NCBI RefSeq assembly: GCF_018614655.1
Contig: NZ_JAGGOG010000004.1
Coordinates: 295,049-359,048, forward strand
DNA: 64,000 bases
Source: Pseudomonas fluorescens
GTDB taxonomy: Bacteria; Pseudomonadota; Gammaproteobacteria; Pseudomonadales; Pseudomonadaceae
Direction: 5' to 3'
Shown here: positions 48,271 to 56,908 of the stretch, one piece after another
Layout: each line of letters begins with the position of its first letter
Numbering within the stretch: the first letter of the stretch is position 1
Program-made: the position numbers and the translations under genes
The notes under the pieces: generated by a model
Told to the model about the DNA's origin: nothing
The model's input: the letters and a program-made list of their open reading frames with translations, nothing else
Databases searched by the model: none

Positions 48271-48603
48271 ATGAATTTGACCGAAGCCCGTTTTCACGAC
48301 CTGGTGGATTCGACCCAGCAAGCGCTGGAGGATGTTTTCGACGAGAGTGGCGAAGATCTGGATCAGGAGAACTCGGCTGGTGTGCTGACCGTCAAGTTCG
48401 AGAATGGCAGCCAGTTGATCTTCAGTCGTCAGGAACCGTTGCGTCAGTTGTGGCTGGCCGCCCGCTCCGGTGGTTTTCACTTCGACTATGACGAAGAAAG
48501 CGGCCAGTGGATGTGTGACAAGACCGAAGAGCAACTGGGTGAGATGCTGGTGCGTATCGTCAAGGAACAGGCCGGCGTCGAGCTGGACTTCGACGAGATT
48601 TGA
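48271..48603 (+). CDS. cyaY: Iron-sulfur assembly protein CyaY (frataxin)
   Basis: A 110-residue frataxin homologue that binds iron and modulates Fe-S assembly on IscU/IscS. The acidic helix EDVFDESGEDLDQ and the sheet motif QLWLAARSGGFHFD are present. ATG at 48271. It is divergent from lptM with 239 bases between. Confidence 0.95.
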   Translation: MNLTEARFHDLVDSTQQALEDVFDESGEDLDQENSAGVLTVKFENGSQLIFSRQEPLRQLWLAARSGGFHFDYDEESGQWMCDKTEEQLGEMLVRIVKEQAGVELDFDEI

Positions 48604-48605
48604 TC

Positions 48606-48824
48606 GTGACACAGCCCGCTCCTGTACGCCCGCCCAAGCCGCTGTTCAGTAATGTCAGCCCGGCGGTGCCGTCACCTTGTATCAGTTTATGTCGGCTGGA
48701 TGAGCAGAAAGTCTGCCTCGGCTGCTTCCGCCATGTGGAAGACATCCGCGAATGGCGTTCTGCCGACGATCAGCGGCGGCGGGTGATCGTCGCCCAGGCT
48801 GAGCAGCGCAAGGCCGGCTCCTGA
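48606..48824 (+). CDS. DUF1289 family small protein
   Basis: A 72-residue protein. The core SPCISLCRLDEQKVCLGCFR has the three or four cysteines of DUF1289, which likely bind a metal, followed by a tryptophan and arginine-rich tail. GTG start at 48606, 2 bases after cyaY. It is probably co-transcribed with cyaY. Function unknown. Confidence 0.82.
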   Translation: MTQPAPVRPPKPLFSNVSPAVPSPCISLCRLDEQKVCLGCFRHVEDIREWRSADDQRRRVIVAQAEQRKAGS

Positions 48825-48892
48825 CCCCGGCTTGTTTATTTATTGTGCTGTGGTAGTGTCCGGGTACACCTCAACTCATCGAGGTCCGTGAG

Positions 48893-48927
48893 AACCCCGC
48901 CTTTTCCTGGCGGGGTTTTGCTTTTTT
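48893..48927 (+). terminator. Rho-independent hairpin between DUF1289 gene and rnk
   Basis: AACCCCGCC, loop of 7, GGCGGGGTT then TTGCTTTTTT. It ends the cyaY-DUF1289 transcript. A possible promoter lies just upstream at 48832-48859 (TTGTTT, 16 bases, TAGTGT), so the hairpin could also act on the rnk leader. Confidence 0.8.
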
Positions 48928-48955
48928 GTGCAGAAAAAAGGAGTCTGCCTGAATC

Positions 48956-49366
48956 ATGACCGCACCTTCCATCATCCTCACCCGTCTCGACGTGCAGCGT
49001 CTTGAGCAACTTATCGACCGTGTAGGCGAGTCCTCGCCGGGCGTTGAGGCCCTGCAACGCGAACTCGATCGCGCCGAAGAAGTGGTTGGCCACGATGAAG
49101 TGCCTGCAACTGTCGTGACCATGAACTCCAGTGTGCATTGCCGTGAAGAAAGTAGTGGCAAGGACTATCACCTGACCCTGGTTTACCCCAAGGACGCGAA
49201 TGCCGATCAAGGCAAAATCTCGATCCTGGCCCCGGTCGGCAGCGCGTTGCTGGGCTTGCAAGTCGGGCAGCACATTGATTGGCCGGCGCCTGGCGGCAAG
49301 ACCCTCAAGCTGGAGCTGCTCAGTGTCGAAGCCCAGCCCAAAGACGGCGGTCCCTTCACCCTCTAA
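48956..49366 (+). CDS. rnk: Regulator of nucleoside diphosphate kinase Rnk
   Basis: A 136-residue GreA/GreB-fold protein that binds RNA polymerase and affects nucleotide and alginate levels in Pseudomonas. The N-terminal coiled coil (TRLDVQRLEQLIDRV) is short and the C-terminal FKBP-like domain has ILAPVGSALLGLQVGQ. AAAGGAG precedes the ATG. Its stop overlaps cyaA's by 4 bases. Confidence 0.92.
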   Translation: MTAPSIILTRLDVQRLEQLIDRVGESSPGVEALQRELDRAEEVVGHDEVPATVVTMNSSVHCREESSGKDYHLTLVYPKDANADQGKISILAPVGSALLGLQVGQHIDWPAPGGKTLKLELLSVEAQPKDGGPFTL

Positions 49367-52203
49367 ATCTGGTGCAGCGCCTGATTGAGCGCCTGCTCCA
49401 GCTCGGCCTTGTAGCGCAGGTACAGATTGCTCGGGCTTTGAACATCACCGAGCAGGCCGGAGAGGTCCAGGTCGGTGATGTAGCAACGGTAACGTTCGGT
49501 CTCCCGGCGTTGCCCGATGATCTCTTGAGCGACCACTGCAAATAGCTGGTCGCCAAATTCCAACTCGCAAAACTCCCGCTGATTGCAGTACAGGGTGATG
49601 CCCACCTGGCCCGGTGCGCCTTTGCCGATGATCGCCTGCACGTCATAGAACGGTTTATTGGCCGGGGTCTGCGGTACGGAGCGCGGTTCGGCCCGGCGCG
49701 CGCGGCCGCTGCCCGATGGCAACAGCTGGTAGTACAGCGTTTGCACCGCACCCAACGGTTGTTGCGGGTCCAGAGGGGACAGCGCGTCGCGGCGGTAGAT
49801 GATCGACTGCAGGAAGCGCTGCAGCGGTACCAGCAGGCTTTGCTCATCGTGAAACGGCAGGCGCTGTTGCCAGAGGGCGTTGAACTCGTCGAGCACGTAC
49901 AGATCGGCGAAGGCGTCGTGGATCCGGTAGAACACCTGCACACAGTCGGGCAGGCCCATGGGCAGCAGCGACGCCAAGTCATGGTCTTCCAGGGCCATGG
50001 CGTCCAAGTGCAGCGGGCTGTAGCTGGCCAATTCCTCACTGAGGTAGCCGATCAATGCTTGTTGGCTGGCCAAGGACACATGGTTGACCTGCCCCGGCGC
50101 CAGCTCCATCACGTGATAGTGCTGTTGCACCTGAAGCAGGTAGCGATGATTGAGCTGGCTGAGCAGTAGGTTTTGCGCGGTATCGAAAATTTCCTCCACT
50201 CGCTGGGCAATAAATTGCGCGCGGTTATGACAGAAGCAACGCACCCGCAGCCTCGGTAGCTGATTGGACGGTAGTTGGTTCAGGTAGTCCCGCAGGCAAT
50301 CGAGCAGCGCATGGGGGCCGCCATAGCGGCTGACCATCACCTCGTTCCAGCTGTTGACGGTGACCTGGTCCAGGGTCAACACCAGGTTTTCCCGCACGCC
50401 CGCGTAACTCAAGGAGTCGGTGCGTTCGGTGGTCATCAGGATATTCAGGTCGCGATGGTGCTTGAGCGGGTCGACGCCGACGTTGACCAGCAGCAGTACT
50501 TCGTTGGGTACCGCCGTGCGCAGCAGGTGCTCTTCGTCGACGCTCGCCAGGGGCAAGGCGATGGTCTGTTGCAGGCTGCCCAGCAGGTTGAACAGCTCGA
50601 ACTCGGTCATGTCGCTGGTGCCGGGGTGCAAGGCCAGGCGGGTGCTGCTGTCGATCACGCCGTTACGGTGACACCAGGTGAGCATTTCCAGCAGGTCGCG
50701 GCTGCGTTTGATCGGCGCGAAGTGCTCCCATTCGAGGGCATTCAGGCTGCCGTTGTACAGGCCCCAATGATGTTGGCCAGGCTCCTTGCGATTGGGCGAG
50801 TGGACCAGCGTCAGGGTGTCTTCGGCCAGGTCCGGGGCAATCCCGGGGTTGATGAACTCGATCTTGCCGGCCTTGCGTTCGAAAGCGGCGTACAAGCGCC
50901 GACCGAGCACATTGAGGTCGCGTTTGTTGATCAGGCTGACGGTCTGTTCGGTGCGCGCAAACTGTGTCAGGAAGCGGTAGCTGTAGTTGAGTTCGTTGAC
51001 CAGAGCGCGGCGTTCGGAGGCGACCTGGCGGACTTTCCACTGGCTGCGGCTGTCGAGCAGGGCCAGTTGCCGTTGATCCCAGCCCCACTCGGTGGCCAAT
51101 CGCTCAAGCAGCAGGCGTTGCCAGCCTGATAAACGTTGGCCGGTGCTGAGTTTGCGGTTCACCTTCAGGTACAGGCTGCGCCGCACCAGTTCCAGGCGCT
51201 CAGGTTCGTTGCGGGCCTTGAGGTATTCCTCGATACGACGGTAGACCACGATGTAGGGGTCCAGCTCATCCAGGTCCACTTGGTTGGCGAACACCGCACG
51301 TTTGAAGCGCAGGCTCAGGCATTGCACGTTCGGGTGTTCGCTGGCGTAGACCTCGATCAGCAGCAGCTTGAGCACCGACTTGTACGGGGATTCGATGCCT
51401 TTGAACAACTGCCACAGACCGGCGCCGATAAATTCCCCGGGCGGGATGTGGGCCAGGTGGCCCAAGTCGAGGGTTTCATCGGCACGGATAAAGCGTTTGG
51501 AAATCAACGCATGAGTGAATTCGGCGTAACGGGTTTCTTCGTAGACCGGCACCAGCCACCAGATCGGCGTGCGTCCGGCCAGCCAGATGGCGGTGCGATA
51601 GAACTCGTCCAGCAGCAGGTAGTGCTGGGTCGTGCCGCAGTCGTCGGAGCTGAGTTGGGTGTCGCGCTCGCCCAGGACAAACCGGGTCGGCTCGATCAGG
51701 AAAAAGTGCGCCTCGGCACCCATGGTCAGGGCCCAGGCCTCCAGCAACTGGCATTTTTTGCGCAGTTCGGCCAGTTCACCCTCGCTCAAGTCGGCTGCAT
51801 GGCAGACCCACACGTCCATATCGCTTTGATCCGCCTGGGCCAGGGTGCCCAGGCTGCCCATCAGAAACAGGCCATGAATCGGTTGTGGTGGGTTGCCGTG
51901 ACGGGCTTTGTAGGAGAACGAACGGGTCAGGCGCTGGGCTTCGGCCAGCACTTGGGTATCGGGTTCGAAGTTCGACAGTCCAGCCGGTGTGCTGCCCGAA
52001 ACATAGCCAGGCAACAACGGGTGGTTGACGTGGAAAAACAACGGCAGCAGCGTCAGCACGCTCTGTTGGCGTGGGGTCAGCCCCTCGATGGCCCGGGCGA
52101 TACGCCCTTCATTCAGGGCTAGAAATCGTGCGCGCAGTTGGGCCAGCACCTTGCGGTCGATGCCTTCGTCCAGGTCGGGGCGGATTTCGTGGGTGCGGGT
52201 CAT
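49363..52203 (-). CDS. cyaA: Class I adenylate cyclase
   Basis: CyaA makes cAMP, the ligand of CRP/Vfr-type regulators. The 946-residue class I enzyme has the catalytic N-terminal domain (residues about 1-530) with the motif LMGSLGTLAQADQSDMDVWV, whose Ser and Asp residues are the nucleotidyltransferase site. The C-terminal half is regulatory. The MTRTHEIRPDLDEG start at 52203 is usual. It ends the cyaY-rnk-cyaA convergent group. Confidence 0.95.
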   Translation of the reverse strand: MTRTHEIRPDLDEGIDRKVLAQLRARFLALNEGRIARAIEGLTPRQQSVLTLLPLFFHVNHPLLPGYVSGSTPAGLSNFEPDTQVLAEAQRLTRSFSYKARHGNPPQPIHGLFLMGSLGTLAQADQSDMDVWVCHAADLSEGELAELRKKCQLLEAWALTMGAEAHFFLIEPTRFVLGERDTQLSSDDCGTTQHYLLLDEFYRTAIWLAGRTPIWWLVPVYEETRYAEFTHALISKRFIRADETLDLGHLAHIPPGEFIGAGLWQLFKGIESPYKSVLKLLLIEVYASEHPNVQCLSLRFKRAVFANQVDLDELDPYIVVYRRIEEYLKARNEPERLELVRRSLYLKVNRKLSTGQRLSGWQRLLLERLATEWGWDQRQLALLDSRSQWKVRQVASERRALVNELNYSYRFLTQFARTEQTVSLINKRDLNVLGRRLYAAFERKAGKIEFINPGIAPDLAEDTLTLVHSPNRKEPGQHHWGLYNGSLNALEWEHFAPIKRSRDLLEMLTWCHRNGVIDSSTRLALHPGTSDMTEFELFNLLGSLQQTIALPLASVDEEHLLRTAVPNEVLLLVNVGVDPLKHHRDLNILMTTERTDSLSYAGVRENLVLTLDQVTVNSWNEVMVSRYGGPHALLDCLRDYLNQLPSNQLPRLRVRCFCHNRAQFIAQRVEEIFDTAQNLLLSQLNHRYLLQVQQHYHVMELAPGQVNHVSLASQQALIGYLSEELASYSPLHLDAMALEDHDLASLLPMGLPDCVQVFYRIHDAFADLYVLDEFNALWQQRLPFHDEQSLLVPLQRFLQSIIYRRDALSPLDPQQPLGAVQTLYYQLLPSGSGRARRAEPRSVPQTPANKPFYDVQAIIGKGAPGQVGITLYCNQREFCELEFGDQLFAVVAQEIIGQRRETERYRCYITDLDLSGLLGDVQSPSNLYLRYKAELEQALNQALHQI

Positions 52204-52371
52204 GTGGAACTCGGTGGCTCGCAGGGCCCGACGTGGGCAGCCGTGTAGGAGTTTACAGCCAGTAGCGTAGGACGTTTAAGCGGAATTTGTTTTTGACGTC
52301 AGGATTTTATCGCGGGCGCAGAAATGCCCGCGGAATCCGTGAAAAGAGGATCCCGTGGGCGATGCGTGGTG

Positions 52372-52620
52372 TCAGGCGGCTTCTTTGCGGGTAGTCAGAA
52401 TAGTCAGCAGGTTTTGGGCATGCTCAGCGGCGTCCCGGCCAAGGCTGGTCAGATAGCCACCGTCTGGCTGGTCGATCAAGTCTTTATCATACAGGCGCCG
52501 CGCGGCGGCAATGGCAGTCGGAGCGGCGGTCTGATGAACTTTCAGACCTTCCTGGGAGCTGCCCAGGTTGAAGAGTGCAAGGATTTCCAGTTCGGCAACC
52601 AACTCAGGGGTATACGACAT
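52372..52620 (-). CDS. TIGR02647 family small protein
   Basis: An 82-residue protein starting MSYTPELVAELEILALFNLG, with EGLKVHQTAAPTAIAAARRL in the middle; a winged-helix-like DNA-binding pattern conserved in Pseudomonas. GGAG lies upstream of the ATG. Function unknown. Confidence 0.8.
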   Translation of the reverse strand: MSYTPELVAELEILALFNLGSSQEGLKVHQTAAPTAIAAARRLYDKDLIDQPDGGYLTSLGRDAAEHAQNLLTILTTRKEAA

Positions 52621-52760
52621 AAGGACTCCAGACTTTCTAGGAATTTTTAGGCGCTAGCAGCCATAAGGTGAACGCACTTGGGCGAGCTGTCCAGCAGGAA
52701 GTCGTGGAGTGTTGACATGATGCAGGGTGAACGCAAATGGTGCGGTCATGAGGATCTAGG

Positions 52761-52849
52761 GTGGGAGCTGGCTTGCCTGCGATAGCGGTGTGTCAGGCGA
52801 CTGTAATATTGGCCGTGCCAACGTCATCGCAGGCAAGCCAGCTCCCACA
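52761..52849. repeat. REPIN-type palindrome
   Basis: GTGGGAGCTGGCTTGCCTGC at the left and its near-exact complement at the right (arms about 26 bases). It is a sequence variant of the 12634 copy (CTGGCTTGCCTGC for CGGGCTTGCTCGC), so a different REP subgroup. Confidence 0.9.
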
Positions 52850-52879
52850 TGGATCGATGTTCGACCGCAATTATCAGTG

Positions 52880-53164
52880 CTACGATTTTTCTGGCGGTAG
52901 CTCTGGCAGTGCGCGCAGGGCGGTTTCGTACCATTCGGTATTGAAAGCGCGGTCTTCTTCAAGCAGGGCATCAATCTCGACGGCAAGCACATGGGCCATC
53001 ATCTGCAGGATGTCTTCGCGTTCATAACCCACCAGGGTCAGTTTGTTGAACGTGGCCTTGGCAGCAGGCGGGTTGTCGCTTTCGATCTGGTTTTCGATCG
53101 CTTCAATCAAGGTGGTCTCGGCGAACTCTTCTTCGTCGTTGTCGATATCGGTTGGCTCGCTCAT
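52880..53164 (-). CDS. Conserved small acidic protein
   Basis: A 94-residue protein. The N-terminus (MSEPTDIDNDEEEFAETTL) is acidic; the rest is helical (NKLTLVGYEREDILQMMAHV). I do not recognise a domain. AGGAGCC precedes the ATG at 53164; an upstream in-frame extension of 13 residues is less likely. It looks like a real Pseudomonas gene of unknown role. Confidence 0.75.
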   Translation of the reverse strand: MSEPTDIDNDEEEFAETTLIEAIENQIESDNPPAAKATFNKLTLVGYEREDILQMMAHVLAVEIDALLEEDRAFNTEWYETALRALPELPPEKS

Positions 53165-53289
53165 GGCAGGCTCCTGAAGGAAAGGGCGCCAGTCTACCCC
53201 CATTCAGTCGGGTGATGCTGCTGGTCAGGCACGGCCGGACGTTCTATAACAAGCGCAGCCAACCCCGTACACGGCCTGGAGGCTTTGTG

Positions 53290-53949
53290 ATGCTCAAGCT
53301 TTATGGATTTTCGGTCAGCAACTACTACAACATGGTCAAGCTGGCGCTGCTGGAGAAAGGGCTGCCCTTCGAAGAGGTGCCTTTCTATGCTGGCCAAACC
53401 CTTGAAGCCCTGGCCATAAGTCCCCGTGGCAAGGTACCGGTGCTGGGTGTGGCGCAAGGCTTCATCAATGAAACCAGCGTGATTCTCGAGTACATCGAGC
53501 AGACTCAATCGGGCCCTGCGCTGTTGCCCGGCGACCCGTTCCAGCGTGCCCAGGTGTTGGCGTTGTGCCGAGAGATCGAGTTATACATCGAGTTGCCAGC
53601 CCGGGCTTGCTTCGCTGAGGCGTTCTTCGGCATGCCAGTACCGGAGGCGATCAAGGACAAATCCAAGGCTGAGTTGCTGCTGGGGATTGCTGCGTTGGGG
53701 CGCCATGGCAAGTTCTCACCTTATGTGGCGGGAGACAGCTTCACGATTGCGGATCTGTACTTCATGTACAGCGTGAACCTGGCCTGCGCCGTGGGCGAGA
53801 AGCTGTTTGGCCTGGATTTGCTGGCTGAGCTGCCAGCGCTCAAGGCACTGCTGGAGCGCCTGCATGCACTGCCCAATGCTCAGCGCGTGGCCGCGGACAG
53901 GGAAGCGGCGATGCCGGCTTTTATGGCGATGATTGCGGCCAAGAAGTAG
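53290..53949 (+). CDS. Glutathione S-transferase family protein
   Basis: A 219-residue protein. The N-terminal thioredoxin-like domain (MLKLYGFSVSNYYNMVKLAL) and the substrate motif ISPRGKVPVL, then ETSVILEYIEQT, match the GST family; the C-terminal helical domain spans residues about 95-215. The substrate is unknown. ATG at 53290; the longer frame upstream is not supported. Confidence 0.9.
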   Translation: MLKLYGFSVSNYYNMVKLALLEKGLPFEEVPFYAGQTLEALAISPRGKVPVLGVAQGFINETSVILEYIEQTQSGPALLPGDPFQRAQVLALCREIELYIELPARACFAEAFFGMPVPEAIKDKSKAELLLGIAALGRHGKFSPYVAGDSFTIADLYFMYSVNLACAVGEKLFGLDLLAELPALKALLERLHALPNAQRVAADREAAMPAFMAMIAAKK

Positions 53950-53970
53950 AACGTGGGGTGTCTGTGATGA

Positions 53971-54060
53971 CGCCTTCGCGAGCAAGTCGAATCGTCGCAC
54001 CGCCGCTCCCACATTTTGAAATGCATTCCAAATGGGGGAGCTGGCTTGCTCGCGATGCTT
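53971..54060. repeat. Degenerate REP pair between the GST gene and argH
   Basis: CGCCTTCGCGAGCAAGTCGA ... CGCTCCCACAT at 53971-54014 and GGGGGAGCTGGCTTGCTCGC at 54034-54053. They are recognisable as the same family as 2431, in inverse orientation but without long perfect arms. Confidence 0.7.
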
Positions 54061-55455
54061 TTAGCGGCTGGCGAGCAGTTCCTGACCGCGTACAACCGCG
54101 GCTTTCACCTGGGCCGGCGCGGTGCCGCCGATATGGTTACGGGCATTCACCGAACCTTCCAGGGTCAGCACCGCAAACACGTCCTGCTCGATCTGGTCAC
54201 TGAACCGACGCAGCTCTTCCAGGCTCATTTCCGCCAGATCCTTGCCAGTGTCCACACCGTATTTCACGGCGTGGCCGACGATTTCGTGGCAGTCACGGAA
54301 CGGCAGGCCACGGCGTACCAGGTAATCGGCCAGGTCTGTGGCAGTGGAGAAACCGCGCAGGGCCGCTTCACGCATGATGGCGTGCTTGGGCTTGATCGCC
54401 GGGATCATGTCGGCAAAGGCCCGTAGCGAGTCGCGCAGGGTATCGGCGGCGTCGAACAGCGGCTCCTTGTCTTCCTGGTTGTCCTTGTTGTAGGCCAGGG
54501 GTTGGCCTTTCATCAGGGTCAGCAGGCCCATCAGCGCGCCGAACACCCGGCCGCTTTTGCCGCGCACCAGCTCTGGCACGTCGGGGTTTTTCTTTTGCGG
54601 CATGATCGAGCTGCCGGTGCAGAAGCGGTCCGGCAGGTCGATGAACTGAAATTGCGCGCTGGTCCACAGCACCAGCTCTTCCGAGAACCGCGACAAGTGC
54701 ATCATCGCGATGCTGGCCGCGGCGCAGAATTCGATGGCGAAGTCACGGTCCGACACGCCATCCAGCGAATTGCCGCCAACGGCGTCGAAACCCAGCAGTT
54801 GTGCGGTGTATTCGCGGTCGATCGGGTAGGTGGTGCCCGCCAGCGCGGCGCTGCCCAAAGGCATGCGGTTTGCGCGCTTGCGGCAGTCCACCAGGCGCTC
54901 GTAGTCGCGGCTGAGCATTTCGAACCAGGCCAGCAAGTGGTGGCCGAAGGTCACGGGCTGTGCAGTCTGCAAGTGAGTGAAGCCGGGCATGATGGTGTCC
55001 GACTCGCGCTCGGCCTGCTCCAGCAGGCCTTTCTGCAGGCGGGTGATTTCAGCGAGGATCAGGTCGATCTCATCCCGCAGCCACAGGCGAATATCGGTGG
55101 CCACTTGGTCGTTACGGCTGCGGCCGGTGTGTAACTTCTTGCCGGTCACGCCGATGCGGTCGGTGAGGCGGGCCTCAATGTTCATGTGCACGTCTTCCAG
55201 GTCGACGCGCCAATCGAAGGTACCGGCTTCGATCTCACCACGGATGGTGGTCAGGCCGTCGATGATGCTGTCGCGCTCGGCGTCGGTCAGCACGCCGACC
55301 TTGGCCAACATCGTGGCGTGGGCGATGGAGCCCATGATGTCGTGGCGATAGAGGCGCTGGTCGAAGGTGACGGAGGCGGTGAAGCGCGCGACGAAGGCGT
55401 CGACGGGCTCACTGAAGCGGCCGCCCCAGGACTGGTTGGTCTTGTCGGTGCTCAT
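54061..55455 (-). CDS. argH: Argininosuccinate lyase
   Basis: ArgH cleaves argininosuccinate to arginine and fumarate. The 464-residue protein has the fumarase/aspartase signature [11 protein letters not shown] near residue 283, [13 protein letters not shown] near residue 109, and the active-site His in [10 protein letters not shown]. It starts [17 protein letters not shown]. It is divergent from algR. Confidence 0.97.
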   Translation of the reverse strand: MSTDKTNQSWGGRFSEPVDAFVARFTASVTFDQRLYRHDIMGSIAHATMLAKVGVLTDAERDSIIDGLTTIRGEIEAGTFDWRVDLEDVHMNIEARLTDRIGVTGKKLHTGRSRNDQVATDIRLWLRDEIDLILAEITRLQKGLLEQAERESDTIMPGFTHLQTAQPVTFGHHLLAWFEMLSRDYERLVDCRKRANRMPLGSAALAGTTYPIDREYTAQLLGFDAVGGNSLDGVSDRDFAIEFCAAASIAMMHLSRFSEELVLWTSAQFQFIDLPDRFCTGSSIMPQKKNPDVPELVRGKSGRVFGALMGLLTLMKGQPLAYNKDNQEDKEPLFDAADTLRDSLRAFADMIPAIKPKHAIMREAALRGFSTATDLADYLVRRGLPFRDCHEIVGHAVKYGVDTGKDLAEMSLEELRRFSDQIEQDVFAVLTLEGSVNARNHIGGTAPAQVKAAVVRGQELLASR

Positions 55456-55931
55456 GGATTCGCTCGTGATCTGCTGAAAGAGGGTATGAAAGTGTGCCGC
55501 CGATAATAACAGGGTTGCCCTTGGAGGCGATGCTGCGGCGTGTCGGCATTTTTATTTGTTTGGAGGGTGGCTAAGTGCCTTGCCGTCGGCCTCGTCCGGG
55601 AAGAGACTGGAGCCAGGACTGAGCGGGGGGGTTAACGCGGTCGGTCCTTGGGGTAAACAAGAGATGTTTATTGAAACGATATTTGACGATTGAGCAATAT
55701 CGTCTTCGCGAGCGTCTACAGTTGCACTGATAGGTCGTTGTACTGACAGAGGGTCTTCAACGCACCAATGTAAGGCGATGAGGTCGAACTCCAGGCTAAC
55801 CATAAAGAGAGGGGGTGTTCATATTGTGTATCAGCAAACCCTACGACGGTGCCCGACGGCATCGGGCTCCAGGCGGCATTGAACAGGTCCGGGTAAATAT
55901 TGGTGCCACTCTCGGGGCACTTTTTGCCGCT

Positions 55932-55949
55932 CACGCTAGTCTTAGCGTG
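55932..55949. promoter_or_regulatory. Perfect 18-base palindrome upstream of algR
   Basis: CACGCTA, loop GTCT, TAGCGTG; 7-base arms. It lies 75 bases before the algR ATG and next to the CRP-like site. Function unknown; it could be an operator or an RNA hairpin. Confidence 0.5.
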
Positions 55950-55956
55950 GATCGCC

Positions 55957-55970
55957 GTGACGGAAGTCAC
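55957..55970. promoter_or_regulatory. CRP/Vfr-like site upstream of algR
   Basis: GTGAC-GGAA-GTCAC contains GTGA-N6-TCAC, the core CRP consensus. Vfr activates fimS/algR in P. aeruginosa. It lies 54 bases before the algR ATG. Confidence 0.55.
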
Positions 55971-56023
55971 CGCACCTGTCTACGCTATCCTTGTGCGAGA
56001 CTCACGCAGGAATCCAGCGCAAT

Positions 56024-56770
56024 ATGAATGTCCTGATCGTTGATGACGAACCCCAAGCCCGTGAGCGACTGAGCCGTATGGTCAGCGAGCTCGAGGGATA
56101 CAGTGTCCTGGAGCCGAGCGCCACCAGTGGCGACGAGGCATTGGCCTTGATTGACAGCCTGAAGCCGGATGTCGTGCTGCTCGATATCCGCATGCCAGGC
56201 CTTGACGGCTTGCAGGTTGCCGCACGCTTGAGTGAGCGCGAGTCGCCGCCGGCAGTGGTGCTGTGCGCCGCCGAGGATGAGTTTTCCTCGGATGCCCTGC
56301 AAAGCAGCGGTGTCGGCTACCTGGTCAAACCAGTCAGCGCCGACGCCCTGCTCAAGGCGCTGAAAAAGGCCGAGCGGCCCAACCGCATACAGCTCGCCGC
56401 CCTGACCCAGCCGGCGGCGCAAGGCGGTAACGGGCCGCGCAGCCATATCAGTGCCCGGACCCGCAAGGGTATCGAACTGATCCCCCTGAACCAGGTGGTC
56501 TACTTCATTGCCGATCACAAGTACGTGACGTTGCGTCACGAAGCTGGTGAAGTGTTGCTCGATGAGCCGCTCAAGGCCCTGGAAGACGAGTTTGGCGACC
56601 GCTTCGTGCGCATTCATCGCAATGCGCTGGTAGCCCGAGAGCGTATCGAGCGCCTGCAGCGCACGCCGCTTGGGCACTTTCAGTTGTTTTTGAAAGGGCT
56701 CAATGGCGACGCCTTGATCGTCAGTCGACGTCATGTCGCCGGTGTACGCAAGATGATGCAGCAGCTTTAG
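56024..56770 (+). CDS. algR: LytTR response regulator AlgR
   Basis: AlgR controls alginate, twitching motility and virulence genes. The 248-residue protein has a receiver domain (residues about 1-120) with the phosphoacceptor Asp54 in VLLDIRMPG, acidic pair VDDEP and Lys in LVKPVSADA. The C-terminal LytTR DNA-binding domain starts near residue 145 (RTRKGIELIPL) and includes VYFIADHKYVTL and DRFVRIHRNALV. The ATG at 56024 is the family start; a TTG upstream adds 11 residues. No algZ/fimS is next to it. Confidence 0.95.
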   Translation: MNVLIVDDEPQARERLSRMVSELEGYSVLEPSATSGDEALALIDSLKPDVVLLDIRMPGLDGLQVAARLSERESPPAVVLCAAEDEFSSDALQSSGVGYLVKPVSADALLKALKKAERPNRIQLAALTQPAAQGGNGPRSHISARTRKGIELIPLNQVVYFIADHKYVTLRHEAGEVLLDEPLKALEDEFGDRFVRIHRNALVARERIERLQRTPLGHFQLFLKGLNGDALIVSRRHVAGVRKMMQQL

Positions 56771-56908
56771 CCCAAGGGCTGCGACGGTTCCAACAGCCCA
56801 AATCCCGGTGCGATGCGGCCAGGGAGGCCCCGCACTTGCTGATTCAAATCAAAGCGCATTTGCCTGAGCTGTTATTATCTGCCGTATCTATTCAGTACGG
56901 ATTGATCC

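Larger units (their letters stand above)
55456..56023. other. Intergenic region between argH and algR, no algZ/fimS gene
   Basis: 568 bases with no gene I can support. In P. aeruginosa, fimS/algZ (about 1.1 kb) sits here. The gap holds a CACGCTA-GTCT-TAGCGTG hairpin (55932-55949) and a CRP/Vfr-like GTGAC-GGAA-GTCAC site (55957-55970). Confidence 0.7.

Noticed and set aside
55716..55970. 84-residue leftward frame in the argH-algR gap
   Set aside because: GTG start with no ribosome site and no recognisable domain; it covers the CRP-like site.
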